The notes beneath the pieces were generated by a model, which searched no databases, was not told the origin of the DNA, and worked only from the letters and a program-made list of their open reading frames with translations. A stretch of DNA of 64,000 nt from Proteiniphilum sp. UBA1403. GTDB lineage: Bacteria; Bacteroidota; Bacteroidia; Bacteroidales; Dysgonomonadaceae. A program made the translations under genes and the position numbers. Shown here in pieces: positions 34,736 to 44,881 of the stretch. Where the stretch lies: positions 16,134 to 80,133 of the forward strand of contig DBQD01000042.1 in NCBI GenBank assembly GCA_002305715.1, read 5' to 3'. Numbering within the stretch: position 1 is the stretch's first letter; each line of letters starts with the position of its first letter.

Positions 34736-36040
34736 TTACAAACGGACAAACTCCACCCTACGATTCATTGCTTTATTGGCTGGTGTATCGTTGGGAGCGA
34801 CTGGCTTCGATTCTCCGGCACCCTCTGTCTCCATACGCGATGCGTCGATACCAAACTTACTCGCCAGTTCACTTTTCACCGATTCGGCACGACGTTGCGA
34901 CAATTCCATATTCTTGGCGTCATCTCCATCACTGTCGGTATGTCCAATGATTTTCACCCGAACAGAGGTATTTTCCTTCAGAACATCGGCAATGCTCTTC
35001 AAGGTACCAAATGATTCCGGTTTCACATCTGCTTTGTTCACATCGAACGTAATACCGTACGTTACCAGCTTCCCTTCCGTAATCAGTTTACTCCGTGTGT
35101 CGGGTGAAGCTGTCGTAATTTTCAAGTTGGTGATATAGGGATACGAACTCCTATCCCATCCCGAAAAGCGCATGCGGTCGAACTTCACACCCGCATAAAT
35201 GTTGGTTGGTACATCCAACACCTTCTCCTGCTGATGATAAATACGTACCCTACGTTGTTGAATCCATATGATGACATGGTTCTCTTTTTCACGAATCACC
35301 GGATTCCTAGAAGCCTGTCCGTCAATCCAGTCTTCATTATCTTTGTAACCTTTGGTATGCCAACCATTGGATCCAATATCAACATGAAGACCGGCCACAC
35401 CCGGATACAAGTCACTGTTCAACTCCTTAGGTTCATTCTCCTTGTCTTGATATAGCGAGAACTGTATCCCGTGATAATATTGTGCATCGGGAATGATGTC
35501 AAACTCCATAATATAGTTCGCAGGAAGGTTCAACTTACCGGTATAACAATACACGGCATCCTCCCCATTGAGGTGAAACCAGTTGCCCGGAGCAATGTTT
35601 ACCGTCTTTATCTCAGCGCTTCCATTAGAGGTCCAAAGTGCCGGAAAATCCCCTATGGCATCCTGTGAAAAATCATCGAAAAAGAGAATCTGATCACCCG
35701 GAACAAAATCATACTTGCTTTCGGCGGTCAACTTCTGGACTGGCTCCTGCGAAGTGTTTGTGTTATCACTATTATTAATTATTTGCAGTTCTTCATCATT
35801 CTCATTCTCATTTTCGGACATGGATTTCTCTTTCTTATCCTTCTTATCCTTTTTACTCATGGAATCTTCGGCTTTATTCAATGCTTCTTCTGTTACTTCC
35901 TTCGATTTTTGCTCAACCTTTCTTTCCACGGTATTCTTCGCGGCTTCCTTAGCTGCGTTACCCAACTTATTCAACCACTGTGCGTCGACTTGTTCAGTGA
36001 TAAGTAGGCAAAAACATAAAAAAATAATTACTCGTTTCAT
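34736..36040 (-). CDS. OmpA-family protein with C-terminal peptidoglycan-binding domain
   Basis: Protein of 434 aa exported by a signal peptide ending QVDAQ. Residues ~25-95 are a lysine/glutamate-rich helical stretch (SMSKKDKKDKKEKSMS). A middle lectin/jelly-roll-like region (~105-320) includes EFDIIPDAQYYHGIQFSLYQ. The OmpA domain starts near 330 (ITFDVNKADVKPES) with IIGHTDSDGDDAKNMELSQR and NRRVEF, the diaminopimelate-binding elements. It probably tethers the outer membrane to the wall. First gene of the minus-strand envelope group. Confidence 0.88.
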   Translation of the reverse strand: MKRVIIFLCFCLLITEQVDAQWLNKLGNAAKEAAKNTVERKVEQKSKEVTEEALNKAEDSMSKKDKKDKKEKSMSENENENDEELQIINNSDNTNTSQEPVQKLTAESKYDFVPGDQILFFDDFSQDAIGDFPALWTSNGSAEIKTVNIAPGNWFHLNGEDAVYCYTGKLNLPANYIMEFDIIPDAQYYHGIQFSLYQDKENEPKELNSDLYPGVAGLHVDIGSNGWHTKGYKDNEDWIDGQASRNPVIREKENHVIIWIQQRRVRIYHQQEKVLDVPTNIYAGVKFDRMRFSGWDRSSYPYITNLKITTASPDTRSKLITEGKLVTYGITFDVNKADVKPESFGTLKSIADVLKENTSVRVKIIGHTDSDGDDAKNMELSQRRAESVKSELASKFGIDASRMETEGAGESKPVAPNDTPANKAMNRRVEFVRL

Positions 36041-36109
36041 ACGATTGGATTTATTAATTTAGATTACAACTTCTGGCATATGATATTGATATTGGGTATT
36101 TTACATAAA

Positions 36110-36117
36110 CAAAAATA
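36110..36117 (-). promoter_or_regulatory. -7 box for OmpA-family gene
   Basis: Minus-strand TATTTTTG, about 70 nt before the start at 36040. No matching -33 at the usual distance. The rest of the 317-nt divergent gap is A/T-rich without further signals. Confidence 0.42.
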
Positions 36118-36315
36118 GAAAATACATAATCTTCATAAAACCCCCAAAAAGGGGTATTTTTTAATTGCAACAAGAAAATAAATAAGGAACGAGAAAGAAA
36201 TCAAGTAAGTCGAAAAAATGACATATGAAGAATTGAGCGTGTTCTAATAGGCAATTAGCGGTAAGTAATCGAAAAAATATGGAACATGAATGGGGCAAAA
36301 TCAGTCAGTTGGTAT

Positions 36316-36323
36316 TATCTTTG
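36316..36323 (+). promoter_or_regulatory. -7 box for proS
   Basis: TATCTTTG, 34 nt before the proS ATG. A weak -33 (TGGG at 36291) is 21 nt upstream. Confidence 0.5.
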
Positions 36324-36357
36324 CACCCACAAAACAATAAACTGAAATCACATAATA

Positions 36358-37839
36358 ATGGCAAAAGAATTGAAGGAGATTACTCCCCGCAGTAAAGACT
36401 ATTCACAGTGGTATCTCGATGTGGTAATCAAGGCCGACTTGGCCGAGAACTCAGCCGTGAGAGGCTGTATGGTGATTAAACCTTACGGTTACGCAATCTG
36501 GGAAAAGATGCAGCGTCAACTCGACGATATGTTCAAGGAAACAGGACATATGAACGCCTACTTTCCGCTTTTTATACCCAAGTCATACCTGAGCCGGGAA
36601 GCCGATCACGTTGAAGGTTTTGCCAAAGAGTGTGCCGTTGTGACACACTATAGACTGAAAAATGCTCCTGACGGAAGCGGTGTTATCGTTGATCCAGAAG
36701 CAAAGCTTGAAGAGGAACTGGTAGTACGTCCTACCTCAGAAACTATTATTTGGAGTACGTATAAGAATTGGATTCAGTCGTACCGCGACCTCCCTCTGCT
36801 CATCAACCAGTGGGCAAACGTTGTTCGTTGGGAGATGCGCACCCGTCTCTTCCTACGTACAGCCGAATTCCTCTGGCAAGAGGGTCACACAGCACACGCC
36901 ACGAAGGAAGAAGCAATTGAAGAAGCTGAAAAGATGATCAACGTGTATGCTGATTTTGCTGAAAACTACATGGCTGTACCGGTTATCAAAGGATACAAAT
37001 CAGCATCGGAACGATTTGCCGGCGCACTCGACACCTACACCATCGAGGCACTTATGCAAGACGGAAAAGCCCTGCAGTCGGGCACCTCTCACTTCCTCGG
37101 ACAGAACTTCGCCAAAGCATTCGATGTGCAGTTTGCCGATCAGAATGGAAGTCGCGACTATGTTTGGGCCACCTCATGGGGTGTGTCAACACGTCTTATT
37201 GGAGCATTGATAATGTCACACTCCGACGACAACGGACTGGTACTTCCACCAAGCCTGGCACCCTGGCAGGTAGTAATCGTACCGATCTACAAAAACGCAG
37301 AACAGCTTCAACAAATTAACGAGAAGGTAGATGGTATTGTTAAGAAATTGAAAGCACTCGGCATCAGCGTAAAGTATGACAATGCCGACAACAAGAAGCC
37401 GGGATGGAAATTCTCAGAATATGAGCTCAAAGGCGTACCCGTACGTCTTGCATTGGGCGCACGCGATCTGGAGAACAACACCATTGAAGTGGCACGTCGC
37501 GACACACTAACAAAGGAGACTGTTTCAATTGAAGGAATCGAAGAGCATGTGAAAGACCTGCTCGATGCTATTCAGAAGAACATCTTCAAGAAGGCAGCCG
37601 ACTTCCGTGCATCCCAAACAAGAGAAGTTAATAGCTACGAAGAGTTTAAGGTAGAGATTGAAAAGGGAGGTTTTCTCCTCTGTCACTGGGATGGAACTCC
37701 CGAAACAGAAGCACTGATTAAAGAAGAGACAAAAGCCACTATACGTTGTATACCACTCGAAGGGGATAAGACTCCCGGTAAGTGCATGGTAACCGGTAAG
37801 CCCTCGGCTCAACGAGTCATCTTCGCACGTGCCTACTAA
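36358..37839 (+). CDS. proS: prolyl-tRNA synthetase, archaeal/eukaryotic type
   Basis: Class II synthetase of 493 aa charging tRNA-Pro. Motif 2 region [20 protein letters not shown] and [10 protein letters not shown], plus [20 protein letters not shown] and [15 protein letters not shown], are diagnostic of the short ProS without the bacterial INS editing domain. The C-terminal zinc-like extension ends RVIFARAY, the conserved terminal Tyr of this type. menA follows 18 nt later. Confidence 0.97.
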   Translation: MAKELKEITPRSKDYSQWYLDVVIKADLAENSAVRGCMVIKPYGYAIWEKMQRQLDDMFKETGHMNAYFPLFIPKSYLSREADHVEGFAKECAVVTHYRLKNAPDGSGVIVDPEAKLEEELVVRPTSETIIWSTYKNWIQSYRDLPLLINQWANVVRWEMRTRLFLRTAEFLWQEGHTAHATKEEAIEEAEKMINVYADFAENYMAVPVIKGYKSASERFAGALDTYTIEALMQDGKALQSGTSHFLGQNFAKAFDVQFADQNGSRDYVWATSWGVSTRLIGALIMSHSDDNGLVLPPSLAPWQVVIVPIYKNAEQLQQINEKVDGIVKKLKALGISVKYDNADNKKPGWKFSEYELKGVPVRLALGARDLENNTIEVARRDTLTKETVSIEGIEEHVKDLLDAIQKNIFKKAADFRASQTREVNSYEEFKVEIEKGGFLLCHWDGTPETEALIKEETKATIRCIPLEGDKTPGKCMVTGKPSAQRVIFARAY

Positions 37840-37857
37840 TTAATCTTACTCATAGTC

Positions 37858-38763
37858 ATGTCTACCTTCACACAGTGGATATCAGCCTTCAGGCTCCGTA
37901 CCCTCTTTCTTGCTATCGCTGCTGTCGTTCTCGGCAGTGCCATGTCTTGGCGTGAAGGTAGCTTCAGCATTACAATATTCCTCATAGCGCTCCTATTGGC
38001 TGTCGCCATTCAAATTTTGGCCAACTTGGCTAACGATCTAGGAGATTTTCAAAAAGGAACCGATATTACCGGGAAAAGACAAGGTCCCACCCGGGCTCTG
38101 CAGAGCGGAAAGATTACACAAAAGGAGATGAAAAGAGCCGTTGTGCTCTTTGTCATCCTTTGTGTAATAACCGGTCTGGCACTTATTTGGAGTGCAACTC
38201 CTTTCCGCGATCCTTCCGCTGCTTGGATAATGGTTGCTCTTGGTGCCGCATGCATCTTGGCAGCTCTCTTCTATACAATGGGAAAACATGCTTATGGCTA
38301 CAGAGGTCTTGGTGATTTGTTTGCGTTTCTCTTCTTCGGGCCTGTTCCAGTCATTGGTACATGGTTTCTTCATACTCATCTTATTAACTGGCAACCGGTG
38401 TTACCGGCAATAGGCTTGGGACTTATTAGCTCCATGATTCTCAACATCAACAACATGCGGGATATTGATAACGACAAGACATCCGGTAAAATCACACTCG
38501 CTGTGAAGCTGGGTCTACCTAGAGCCAAAGTGTACCATATACTCATGAGCCTAACATCCTTTACCTGTTTTACCGGTTACAACATCCTCTTTGCTGTAGC
38601 CCCATGGTATCGGTATGCATACCTGCTTGTTTTTCTTTTGCCCCTCAAAATCCTAATCGAGATTCGGCACAAAGAAGGGCAAGCGCTTGACCCATACCTG
38701 AAACAGACATCCCTTGCGGGGTTCCTTTTGGCCGTCGCGTTTGCCCTCCTTATTAACGTTTAA
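37858..38763 (+). CDS. menA: 1,4-dihydroxy-2-naphthoate polyprenyltransferase
   Basis: UbiA-superfamily membrane prenyltransferase (301 aa) attaching the isoprenoid tail in menaquinone synthesis. The first Asp-rich motif is NDLGDFQKGTD (about residue 60) and the second DIDNDKTSGK (about 201). GPTRALQSGKITQKEMKRA is typical of MenA. About eight hydrophobic segments. Together with anaerobic lifestyle of the group it indicates a menaquinone-based electron transport chain. Confidence 0.93.
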   Translation: MSTFTQWISAFRLRTLFLAIAAVVLGSAMSWREGSFSITIFLIALLLAVAIQILANLANDLGDFQKGTDITGKRQGPTRALQSGKITQKEMKRAVVLFVILCVITGLALIWSATPFRDPSAAWIMVALGAACILAALFYTMGKHAYGYRGLGDLFAFLFFGPVPVIGTWFLHTHLINWQPVLPAIGLGLISSMILNINNMRDIDNDKTSGKITLAVKLGLPRAKVYHILMSLTSFTCFTGYNILFAVAPWYRYAYLLVFLLPLKILIEIRHKEGQALDPYLKQTSLAGFLLAVAFALLINV

Positions 38764-38792
38764 TAAAACGTTCTTTATCTCCGAAAAAGCAT

Positions 38793-40094
38793 TTATTCCA
38801 AAACCAATTCTACTACATTTACGGTTTCGTTGGGTAGAATACCCAGTTGCAAAACAATACCATCCGCAGCCTTGGTAAATTTTACCGGCTTTTTATCAAG
38901 AAACATCTTTGCTGTAACTACTCGCTTTCCTTGCATTGGTAGATAAAGTGCTTCATCTTGCAAGTTCAGGATATGAACATACAGCTTGTTACCCTTTTGT
39001 GTAGTTACACCCCAATCGTGTGGAGCAATAAATCCACCGCGGGTTCCGTAGATTGTTTCACCATAGGTTTTCAACCATTCTCCCATCGCATTGTAGCGCG
39101 AAATGGCAATGTCTGGGAACGTACCATCTGGACGAGGCCCCACATTCATGAGCAGATTTGCATTGTTTCCTGCTGCCTTCACAATGTAATGAATCAGATC
39201 CTTCTCCGATTTGTAATTCTTATCTGTGATGTTATACCCCCATGAATTATTCATGGTCTCACATGTCTCTAGCGGCAGTTGACCTATTGTTGCAGTACTG
39301 GAATAACCCGACTTGTTCTGACCCGGCAGATCCTTTTCAAAAGTTTGTCCATCCTCCCCTTCAGCAGGCGCAAGGTGATGGTTGTTGATGATGAGACAAC
39401 CCGGTTGAATGGAGTGGATATGGTCGTAAATCTCCCGCATGCGCCAGTTGAAGTCGGCCGGCTGATCCCATTGGCCGTCGAACCAGATTGCCCCAATCTC
39501 ACCGTAGTTTGTCAACAGTTCAGTCAACTGACCCAGCATGAACTTATGGTAGGATTCCCAGTTACCTGTCTCTGTACGCCCTACACCCTTTCCTGTTCTT
39601 CCAAGTGGATAATAATCGGCACGTTTCCAATCGAGCAGCGAGTAGTAAAAATGTAATTTGATACCCTGCTTGTGACATTCATCGGCAAGCTCCTTTATCA
39701 CATCACGTCCAAACGGAGTGGCATCCACAATGTTATAGTCCGACTGTTTTGTGCCAAACATTGAAAAGCCATCGTGATGACGTGAGGTGATACAGATATA
39801 CTTAGCGCCGGCTGCTTTCACATCTGATACCCATTTTACGGCATCAAATTTTGTTGGAAAGAAGCCATTTGCCAACTTGGCATACTCCTCAAATTGAATG
39901 TTCTTATTGTTCATGATCCATTCCCCGTCGGCCATCATACTGTAGATACCCCAATGGATAAAAACACCAAATTTCATATCCTGAAACTCTTCCCGGTTCT
40001 TCAGATTTTCAGCTGTAGGAATATAGGGTTGTTGTGCTACTATAGCAGAAGTAATACACAACATGACAAAAAATAAAACAAACGTTTTTTTCAT
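38793..40094 (-). CDS. secreted alpha-L-fucosidase, glycoside hydrolase family 29
   Basis: GH29 retaining fucosidase of 433 aa with a signal peptide ending AIVAQ. The barrel starts FGVFIHWGIYSM, continues YICITSRHHDGFSMF and carries the nucleophile Asp in IGAIWFDGQWDQ. LLMNVGPRPDGTFP and the C-terminal beta-sandwich are present. It would release terminal fucose from host glycans or plant material. It shares the minus strand with a secreted hypothetical protein 15 nt upstream. Confidence 0.94.
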   Translation of the reverse strand: MKKTFVLFFVMLCITSAIVAQQPYIPTAENLKNREEFQDMKFGVFIHWGIYSMMADGEWIMNNKNIQFEEYAKLANGFFPTKFDAVKWVSDVKAAGAKYICITSRHHDGFSMFGTKQSDYNIVDATPFGRDVIKELADECHKQGIKLHFYYSLLDWKRADYYPLGRTGKGVGRTETGNWESYHKFMLGQLTELLTNYGEIGAIWFDGQWDQPADFNWRMREIYDHIHSIQPGCLIINNHHLAPAEGEDGQTFEKDLPGQNKSGYSSTATIGQLPLETCETMNNSWGYNITDKNYKSEKDLIHYIVKAAGNNANLLMNVGPRPDGTFPDIAISRYNAMGEWLKTYGETIYGTRGGFIAPHDWGVTTQKGNKLYVHILNLQDEALYLPMQGKRVVTAKMFLDKKPVKFTKAADGIVLQLGILPNETVNVVELVLE

Positions 40095-40109
40095 AGGATA
40101 TTATTCGGT

Positions 40110-40805
40110 TTAATGTTCGGTGTTTTCCATATATTGAATTAGCTTCATAACCTCTGTTGCTTCATTAAAATCAACCGGATTTGCTTTCAGATAGGCATCA
40201 AGCTGCTTCTTATTCTTTTTGTAATAACTCTTCAGCTGTCGCATGGTAATGAACTCTTTCCAATCTCCTCCATCTTTCAGATAGTAAACATTATAAGGTT
40301 TTACATCATAATCATCGGGCAACTTCAACTCATAAACCCTACCATCAAGTGCCAGACTCGAATAGCTGTCTACCGATGATGTCTGTGATGTGCCACCAAA
40401 AGCTGCAGGATTCCCGGGCGGTATTATCTTGCATCGATAGTAAACAAGAAAGGTGAGATTATCTTGTTGAAGTACCTCCATGAACTTCTTTTTGTACAAG
40501 ATAAACTTGCTGTTCTTCAAAAAGACAGTGTCTATCTGGCTCAGGGAAGGTTCAGCCAATGCAAGTACGCGCTCATTCTGCTTGAAGAGCATCTCCTCGG
40601 TAGCAGCGTTGTAATTAAGTTTCGTTGGATTCCTACGTCCATCCTTCATCAATACTACACCATCAGCAAATTCGGGATAGAGATAATGAGAGATCTCCAC
40701 ACCTTTTACTTGGGCAAACAATGAATAAGATTGCAAAAAAAAGAGACATAGAATTGCCATCACCAACTTCTTGTACGATTCAGAAAATGCTTGTTTCATA
40801 GACAT
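40110..40805 (-). CDS. secreted hypothetical protein
   Basis: Protein of 231 aa with a signal peptide (hydrophobic to SLFAQ, residue ~31). The mature part includes FADGVVLMKDGRRNPTKLNY, typical of exported Bacteroidota proteins of unknown function, and ends in a basic helical region (KSYYKKNKKQLDAYLKANP). It precedes the fucosidase by 15 nt and may be co-expressed. No catalytic motif seen. Confidence 0.72.
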   Translation of the reverse strand: MSMKQAFSESYKKLVMAILCLFFLQSYSLFAQVKGVEISHYLYPEFADGVVLMKDGRRNPTKLNYNAATEEMLFKQNERVLALAEPSLSQIDTVFLKNSKFILYKKKFMEVLQQDNLTFLVYYRCKIIPPGNPAAFGGTSQTSSVDSYSSLALDGRVYELKLPDDYDVKPYNVYYLKDGGDWKEFITMRQLKSYYKKNKKQLDAYLKANPVDFNEATEVMKLIQYMENTEH

Positions 40806-40893
40806 AAAGTTTAACGGGTTTCACTTCATTGAAATAATAAAGATACAAAAAAAAATTCATTTTTGAAAATATTTTAACACAAACACGCACTCG

Positions 40894-40927
40894 TTTGCAA
40901 TTCACTTAAAAAAAAAGTATAACTTTG
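40894..40927 (+). promoter_or_regulatory. promoter for HerA-like gene
   Basis: TTTG (40894-40897), 22-nt spacer, TAACTTTG (40920-40927). Slightly long spacer, otherwise consensus; the ATG lies 32 nt further. Confidence 0.65.
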
Positions 40928-40958
40928 TTTTGACTATCAACCATTCATTTTCAACATT

Positions 40959-42497
40959 ATGTTTGATAACAGTAGGCGCCCTTTTATAGCGATAAACGAC
41001 GAAGTTGAAGTATGCATGTTTCCTAAAATGGCGAACCGCCATGGACTCATCACCGGTGCTACAGGAACCGGTAAGACTGTCACACTTCAAACCCTATCCG
41101 AAACCTTTAGCGAGATGGGTGTGCCAGTCTTCGCGGCAGACATGAAAGGTGATCTTTCCGGTGTCGCAAAAACGGGAGGAAACAAGGAGAGCGTTCAAAA
41201 ACGGGTAGATGAATATCTACTTCATGAAAAAGGATTCGAATATAAAGCCTTCCCGGTACGGTTTTGGGATGTCTTCGGTGAACAAGGTCATCCGGTGCGT
41301 ACAACCGTCACCTCAATGGGACCTCTGTTGCTGGAGCGGCTTCTCGACTTGAACGAAACACAGGGTGCTATACTCACAATGGCTTTTCGGATTGCAGACG
41401 ACAATAATCTGCTGCTTATTGATCTGAAAGACCTTCGGATGATGCTCCAATACATCGGCGACAACCGGAAGGAGTTTACAACAAAATATGGCAATATTTC
41501 ACCAGCAAGCATCGGTGCCATCCAACGTGGACTGATGCGTTTGGAGAGTGAAGGTGCCGATAAGTTCTTCGGTGAGCCCGATTTGGAGATAACCGACTTC
41601 ATCCAGACGGAACAGGGCAAGGGGGTGATCAACATACTGGCTGCCGACAAGTTGATGAACTCACCCCGAGTATATACTACTTTTTTACTTTGGCTGCTCG
41701 ATGATCTCTACGAGAACTTGCCTGAAGTGGGCGACCTAGATAAACCCAAGCTTGTCTTCTTCTTCGATGAGGCACACCTGCTCTTCAACGATATGCCCTC
41801 ATCCCTGCTCGAAAAGGTGGAACAGATTGTCCGCCTCATCCGCTCCAAGGGTGTGGGTATCTATTTCTGTACCCAAAACCCGGCCGATATACCCGAACGT
41901 ATTCTTGGGCAACTTGGGAACAGGGTACAACATGCACTGCGTGCCTATACCCCCAACGACCAGAAGGCTGTGAAGGTAGCCGCCAACACATTCCGTGTCA
42001 ACCCCAAATTCAATACTGAAGAGATAATCACCCAACTCAACACTGGCGAAGCGCTCATCTCTTTCCTCGATGTGAAAGGTGCACCACAAATGGTGGAACG
42101 GGCTAACATCCTTCCGCCACAAGGACAAATTGGTCCTCTCACCTCTGGAGAACGCAATCAGATTATTCGCAGTTCACTTATCTACGGTGTATATGAAAAA
42201 CTAATCGACCGCGAATCGGCCTATGAGATCCTCACACATAAAAAGGAACTCCTCGAGGGAGAACGTCAGAAAGCAGCCCAAGAAATGGAACGAATCCGCC
42301 AACAGAAGGAAGCTCAAAAGGCCTTGCTGGAGGAGGAACGAGCCAAACGTGCTGCAGCGCGCCAACGAAAAGCCGACCAGGGTATCTTGGGTGAAGTTCT
42401 CACACAAGTGGGTCGCAGTACCACTCGACAGATAAGTAATGAACTGGGCCGAACTATTACTCGCAGCCTGTTTGGTGCACTTTTTGGAAAAAAATAA
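40959..42497 (+). CDS. HerA/FtsK-like ATPase (DUF853)
   Basis: P-loop ATPase of 512 aa. Walker A is GATGTGKT (near residue 33) and Walker B is [12 protein letters not shown] (near 262). [20 protein letters not shown] and [15 protein letters not shown] follow, as in DUF853 proteins. From ~420 on it is a charged coiled coil ([20 protein letters not shown]) and ends with FGALFGKK. HerA-like proteins pump or process DNA, sometimes with NurA; no nurA is adjacent, and the cellular role of the DUF853 branch is unclear. Confidence 0.9.
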   Translation: MFDNSRRPFIAINDEVEVCMFPKMANRHGLITGATGTGKTVTLQTLSETFSEMGVPVFAADMKGDLSGVAKTGGNKESVQKRVDEYLLHEKGFEYKAFPVRFWDVFGEQGHPVRTTVTSMGPLLLERLLDLNETQGAILTMAFRIADDNNLLLIDLKDLRMMLQYIGDNRKEFTTKYGNISPASIGAIQRGLMRLESEGADKFFGEPDLEITDFIQTEQGKGVINILAADKLMNSPRVYTTFLLWLLDDLYENLPEVGDLDKPKLVFFFDEAHLLFNDMPSSLLEKVEQIVRLIRSKGVGIYFCTQNPADIPERILGQLGNRVQHALRAYTPNDQKAVKVAANTFRVNPKFNTEEIITQLNTGEALISFLDVKGAPQMVERANILPPQGQIGPLTSGERNQIIRSSLIYGVYEKLIDRESAYEILTHKKELLEGERQKAAQEMERIRQQKEAQKALLEEERAKRAAARQRKADQGILGEVLTQVGRSTTRQISNELGRTITRSLFGALFGKK

Positions 42498-42515
42498 TTC
42501 ATTTAAGCGTGATAT

Positions 42516-43994
42516 ATGTATAAAATTCTATTCCAGCATTATCTGCTGAAAGGTTTCCGTTCGCCCGGATACTACAAAAACCTGATTGTCAACATTTTTG
42601 TCGGCATCATGATGCTCTATTTCTTAGCTTTATTCCTACTTATAGGATTCATGTTACCCAAGATGTTACGAGAAATCGCACCCGAAAGTAATCCGTCTGA
42701 AATCTTTCATGGCATCATGCTATATGGGTGGTTTGGTATTCTCATGATCCGTTATCTGATGCAACCACTGAACAGACTCAACATTGAACACTACCAAGCG
42801 TTGCCCATAAAACGATCGATCATCACAAACTACCTCATATTGAAGCCGCTGTTGAATCCAGCGAATTACCTTATGCTCTGTTTGACGATACCTTTCGCCA
42901 TCAAGGGCATTACTCCCGAATTGGGTGCATTTGCAGGATTCCGCTTTGTCGGTATAACCATTTTCATCATCTGGTTCAATTCCATGTTAGCACCATTCCT
43001 GAAGCGAAAGTACCACAACCTACTGATTGGATCAATTGCCCTACTGATCATCGGTGGCGGTCTTGCTGCTCTCGAGTATTTCAAGATCTTCTCGGTCTTT
43101 GAATTGTCGCAACACCTCTTCAGGTTCCTGGTAACCACACCCTTCGTTTGGATTCTTGCCGTAACACCCTGCATTGTGGCGTTTCTGCTCAACAAGCTCT
43201 TCTTCTCTCAGAACTTCTATCCAGAGAAGTTCGAACGAAAGAGAAAGAACAAAGCTGTCACACAACGGTTCACTTTCATGGAACGATTTGGCACTATCGG
43301 AGAGCTCATCTCCCTTAACATCAAACTTGTACTCCGTCACAAACGCACAAAGAGTACCCTCTACACGGCCCTCTTCGTCCTTGCCTATGGGTTAATTTTC
43401 TATCCCAACCCCGTCTATAACAACCAACCGGCGTGGTTGCTCTTTATCGCCATCTTCCTCTCAGGCACCGGCATGCTGATTTTCGGACAGTGGATCATCA
43501 ACTGGGATGGTGCTCATTTCGATTACCTGATGACCCGCAACATCGACACCCGCACCTACATACGAAGCAACTATACCCTGCTGATGGCGCTCTGTGTGGC
43601 CTCGTTTATACTCACTTCACCCTACTTCTTTTTCGGTCAGAAGATCATCATCAATCACATGGTGGCTTTTCTATACAATGCAGGTGTGAACAGTTATGTC
43701 TATCTCTTCTCCGCATCCTTCAACACCAAGAGACTGGAACTTACCCGAGGCTCATCGATGAACATGCAGGGAGTGAGCTATAAAAACTTCATCGTGATGA
43801 TTCCTCTGTTGGGAATTCCTATCATACTGGTAGCGTTTTTTGGCATCTTCAAAGCTTCGAACATCGCACTTATCATACTTGGTGCACTTGGCTTCGTAGG
43901 CATACTCTGTCGTGAACCGCTGCTACGGATGACTGAGCGTCAGTTTCTTCGCCGTAAATATGCACTTTGTGCAGGATTCCGCAAACACGAATAA
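42516..43994 (+). CDS. ABC transporter permease-like membrane protein (DUF5687)
   Basis: Integral membrane protein of 492 aa with about ten or more hydrophobic segments, typical of the large Bacteroidota DUF5687 permeases. The region LPIKRSIITNYLILKPLLNPANY resembles the cytoplasmic coupling loop of such permeases. It is followed 45 nt later by an ATPase gene, so the pair probably forms an exporter. Substrate unknown. Confidence 0.88.
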   Translation: MYKILFQHYLLKGFRSPGYYKNLIVNIFVGIMMLYFLALFLLIGFMLPKMLREIAPESNPSEIFHGIMLYGWFGILMIRYLMQPLNRLNIEHYQALPIKRSIITNYLILKPLLNPANYLMLCLTIPFAIKGITPELGAFAGFRFVGITIFIIWFNSMLAPFLKRKYHNLLIGSIALLIIGGGLAALEYFKIFSVFELSQHLFRFLVTTPFVWILAVTPCIVAFLLNKLFFSQNFYPEKFERKRKNKAVTQRFTFMERFGTIGELISLNIKLVLRHKRTKSTLYTALFVLAYGLIFYPNPVYNNQPAWLLFIAIFLSGTGMLIFGQWIINWDGAHFDYLMTRNIDTRTYIRSNYTLLMALCVASFILTSPYFFFGQKIIINHMVAFLYNAGVNSYVYLFSASFNTKRLELTRGSSMNMQGVSYKNFIVMIPLLGIPIILVAFFGIFKASNIALIILGALGFVGILCREPLLRMTERQFLRRKYALCAGFRKHE

Positions 43995-44039
43995 ACTCGT
44001 ATAAAATCGAATAACTAACATTCAAACAACATATAACTC

Positions 44040-44813
44040 ATGCAAGATTACGTACAACAACCCGACAGTCTTTCTGCCATGCCTCCTCCCCCTCCTGTGC
44101 AAGGAGAAGCAACAACCAGTATCATGGCAACAAACTTGACAAAAATATATAACGGCGTTACAGTACTCAATATCCCTTCTCTTTCAATACACAGTGCCGA
44201 AGGATTCGGTCTGGTTGGTAACAATGGTGCCGGCAAGACCACCTTCTTCCGATTGATTCTAGACCTCATTGAGGCCACAACAGGCGTTATCGAAATCGAT
44301 GGCCAAAAAGTAGCCCGTCACGATGAGTGGAAATCGAAAGTGGGCTCCTTTCTCGACGAAGGGTTCCTGATTGACTTCCTCACGCCTGAGGAGTACTTTG
44401 CCTTCACTGCAAGGATTTACAAAAAATCAGAAGGCGACCTGGCTACATTTCTTGAAACAATGAGCGACTTCTTCAATGGTGAAATCATTGGATCGGGCAA
44501 ACTAATTCGCGACCTCTCCAAAGGAAATCAAAAGAAAACAGGTATCGCTGCCGCATTGCTTGGTGACCCACAGATCTTGATTCTCGACGAACCTTTTACG
44601 GCACTCGATCCCACTTCGCAGATCCGCCTAAAGCGCATGCTCAACGATTTCAAAACGACCCGTAACATGACCATGCTCATCTCCAGTCATGACCTCAACC
44701 ATGTGACTGAAGTGTGCGACCGCATAGTTGTGCTTGAAAAGGGAGTTGTGGTGAGAGACATCCACACAAGTGAAAATACATTGAAGGAGTTGGAGTCCTA
44801 CTTCGCTGTATAA
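44040..44813 (+). CDS. ABC transporter ATP-binding protein
   Basis: ATPase subunit of 257 aa. Walker A GNNGAGKTT (about 60-68), signature LSKGNQKKTGIAAAL (about 160), Walker B ILILDEPFTALDP and H-loop ISSHDLNHV are complete. The first 30 residues are a Pro/Gln-rich extension (AMPPPPPVQGEA) before the domain. Energises the DUF5687 permease. Confidence 0.94.
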   Translation: MQDYVQQPDSLSAMPPPPPVQGEATTSIMATNLTKIYNGVTVLNIPSLSIHSAEGFGLVGNNGAGKTTFFRLILDLIEATTGVIEIDGQKVARHDEWKSKVGSFLDEGFLIDFLTPEEYFAFTARIYKKSEGDLATFLETMSDFFNGEIIGSGKLIRDLSKGNQKKTGIAAALLGDPQILILDEPFTALDPTSQIRLKRMLNDFKTTRNMTMLISSHDLNHVTEVCDRIVVLEKGVVVRDIHTSENTLKELESYFAV

Positions 44814-44819
44814 TTCACC

Positions 44820-44846
44820 TTTTGGCTGGGCGATACCCAGCCAAAA
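44820..44846 (+). other. perfect 11-bp hairpin after ABC genes
   Basis: TTTTGGCTGGG (44820-44830) and CCCAGCCAAAA (44836-44846) with a 5-nt loop, 6 nt after the ATPase stop. The top strand lacks a U-tract after the stem (it is followed by A), so it may protect the mRNA end or act as a weak terminator. Confidence 0.6.
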
Positions 44847-44851
44847 AAATG

Positions 44852-44859
44852 TATCTTTG
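44852..44859 (+). promoter_or_regulatory. -7 box for DUF368 gene
   Basis: TATCTTTG, 22 nt before the ATG at 44882. The nearest TTTG is 27 nt upstream inside the hairpin, too far for the consensus. Confidence 0.5.
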
Positions 44860-44881
44860 CCCGTCAAAAATTCACAAAACA

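Noticed and set aside
44820..44846. Hairpin after the ABC genes as a standard terminator
   Set aside because: The stem is perfect, but A and not T follows it on the coding strand, so it was listed as a hairpin only.
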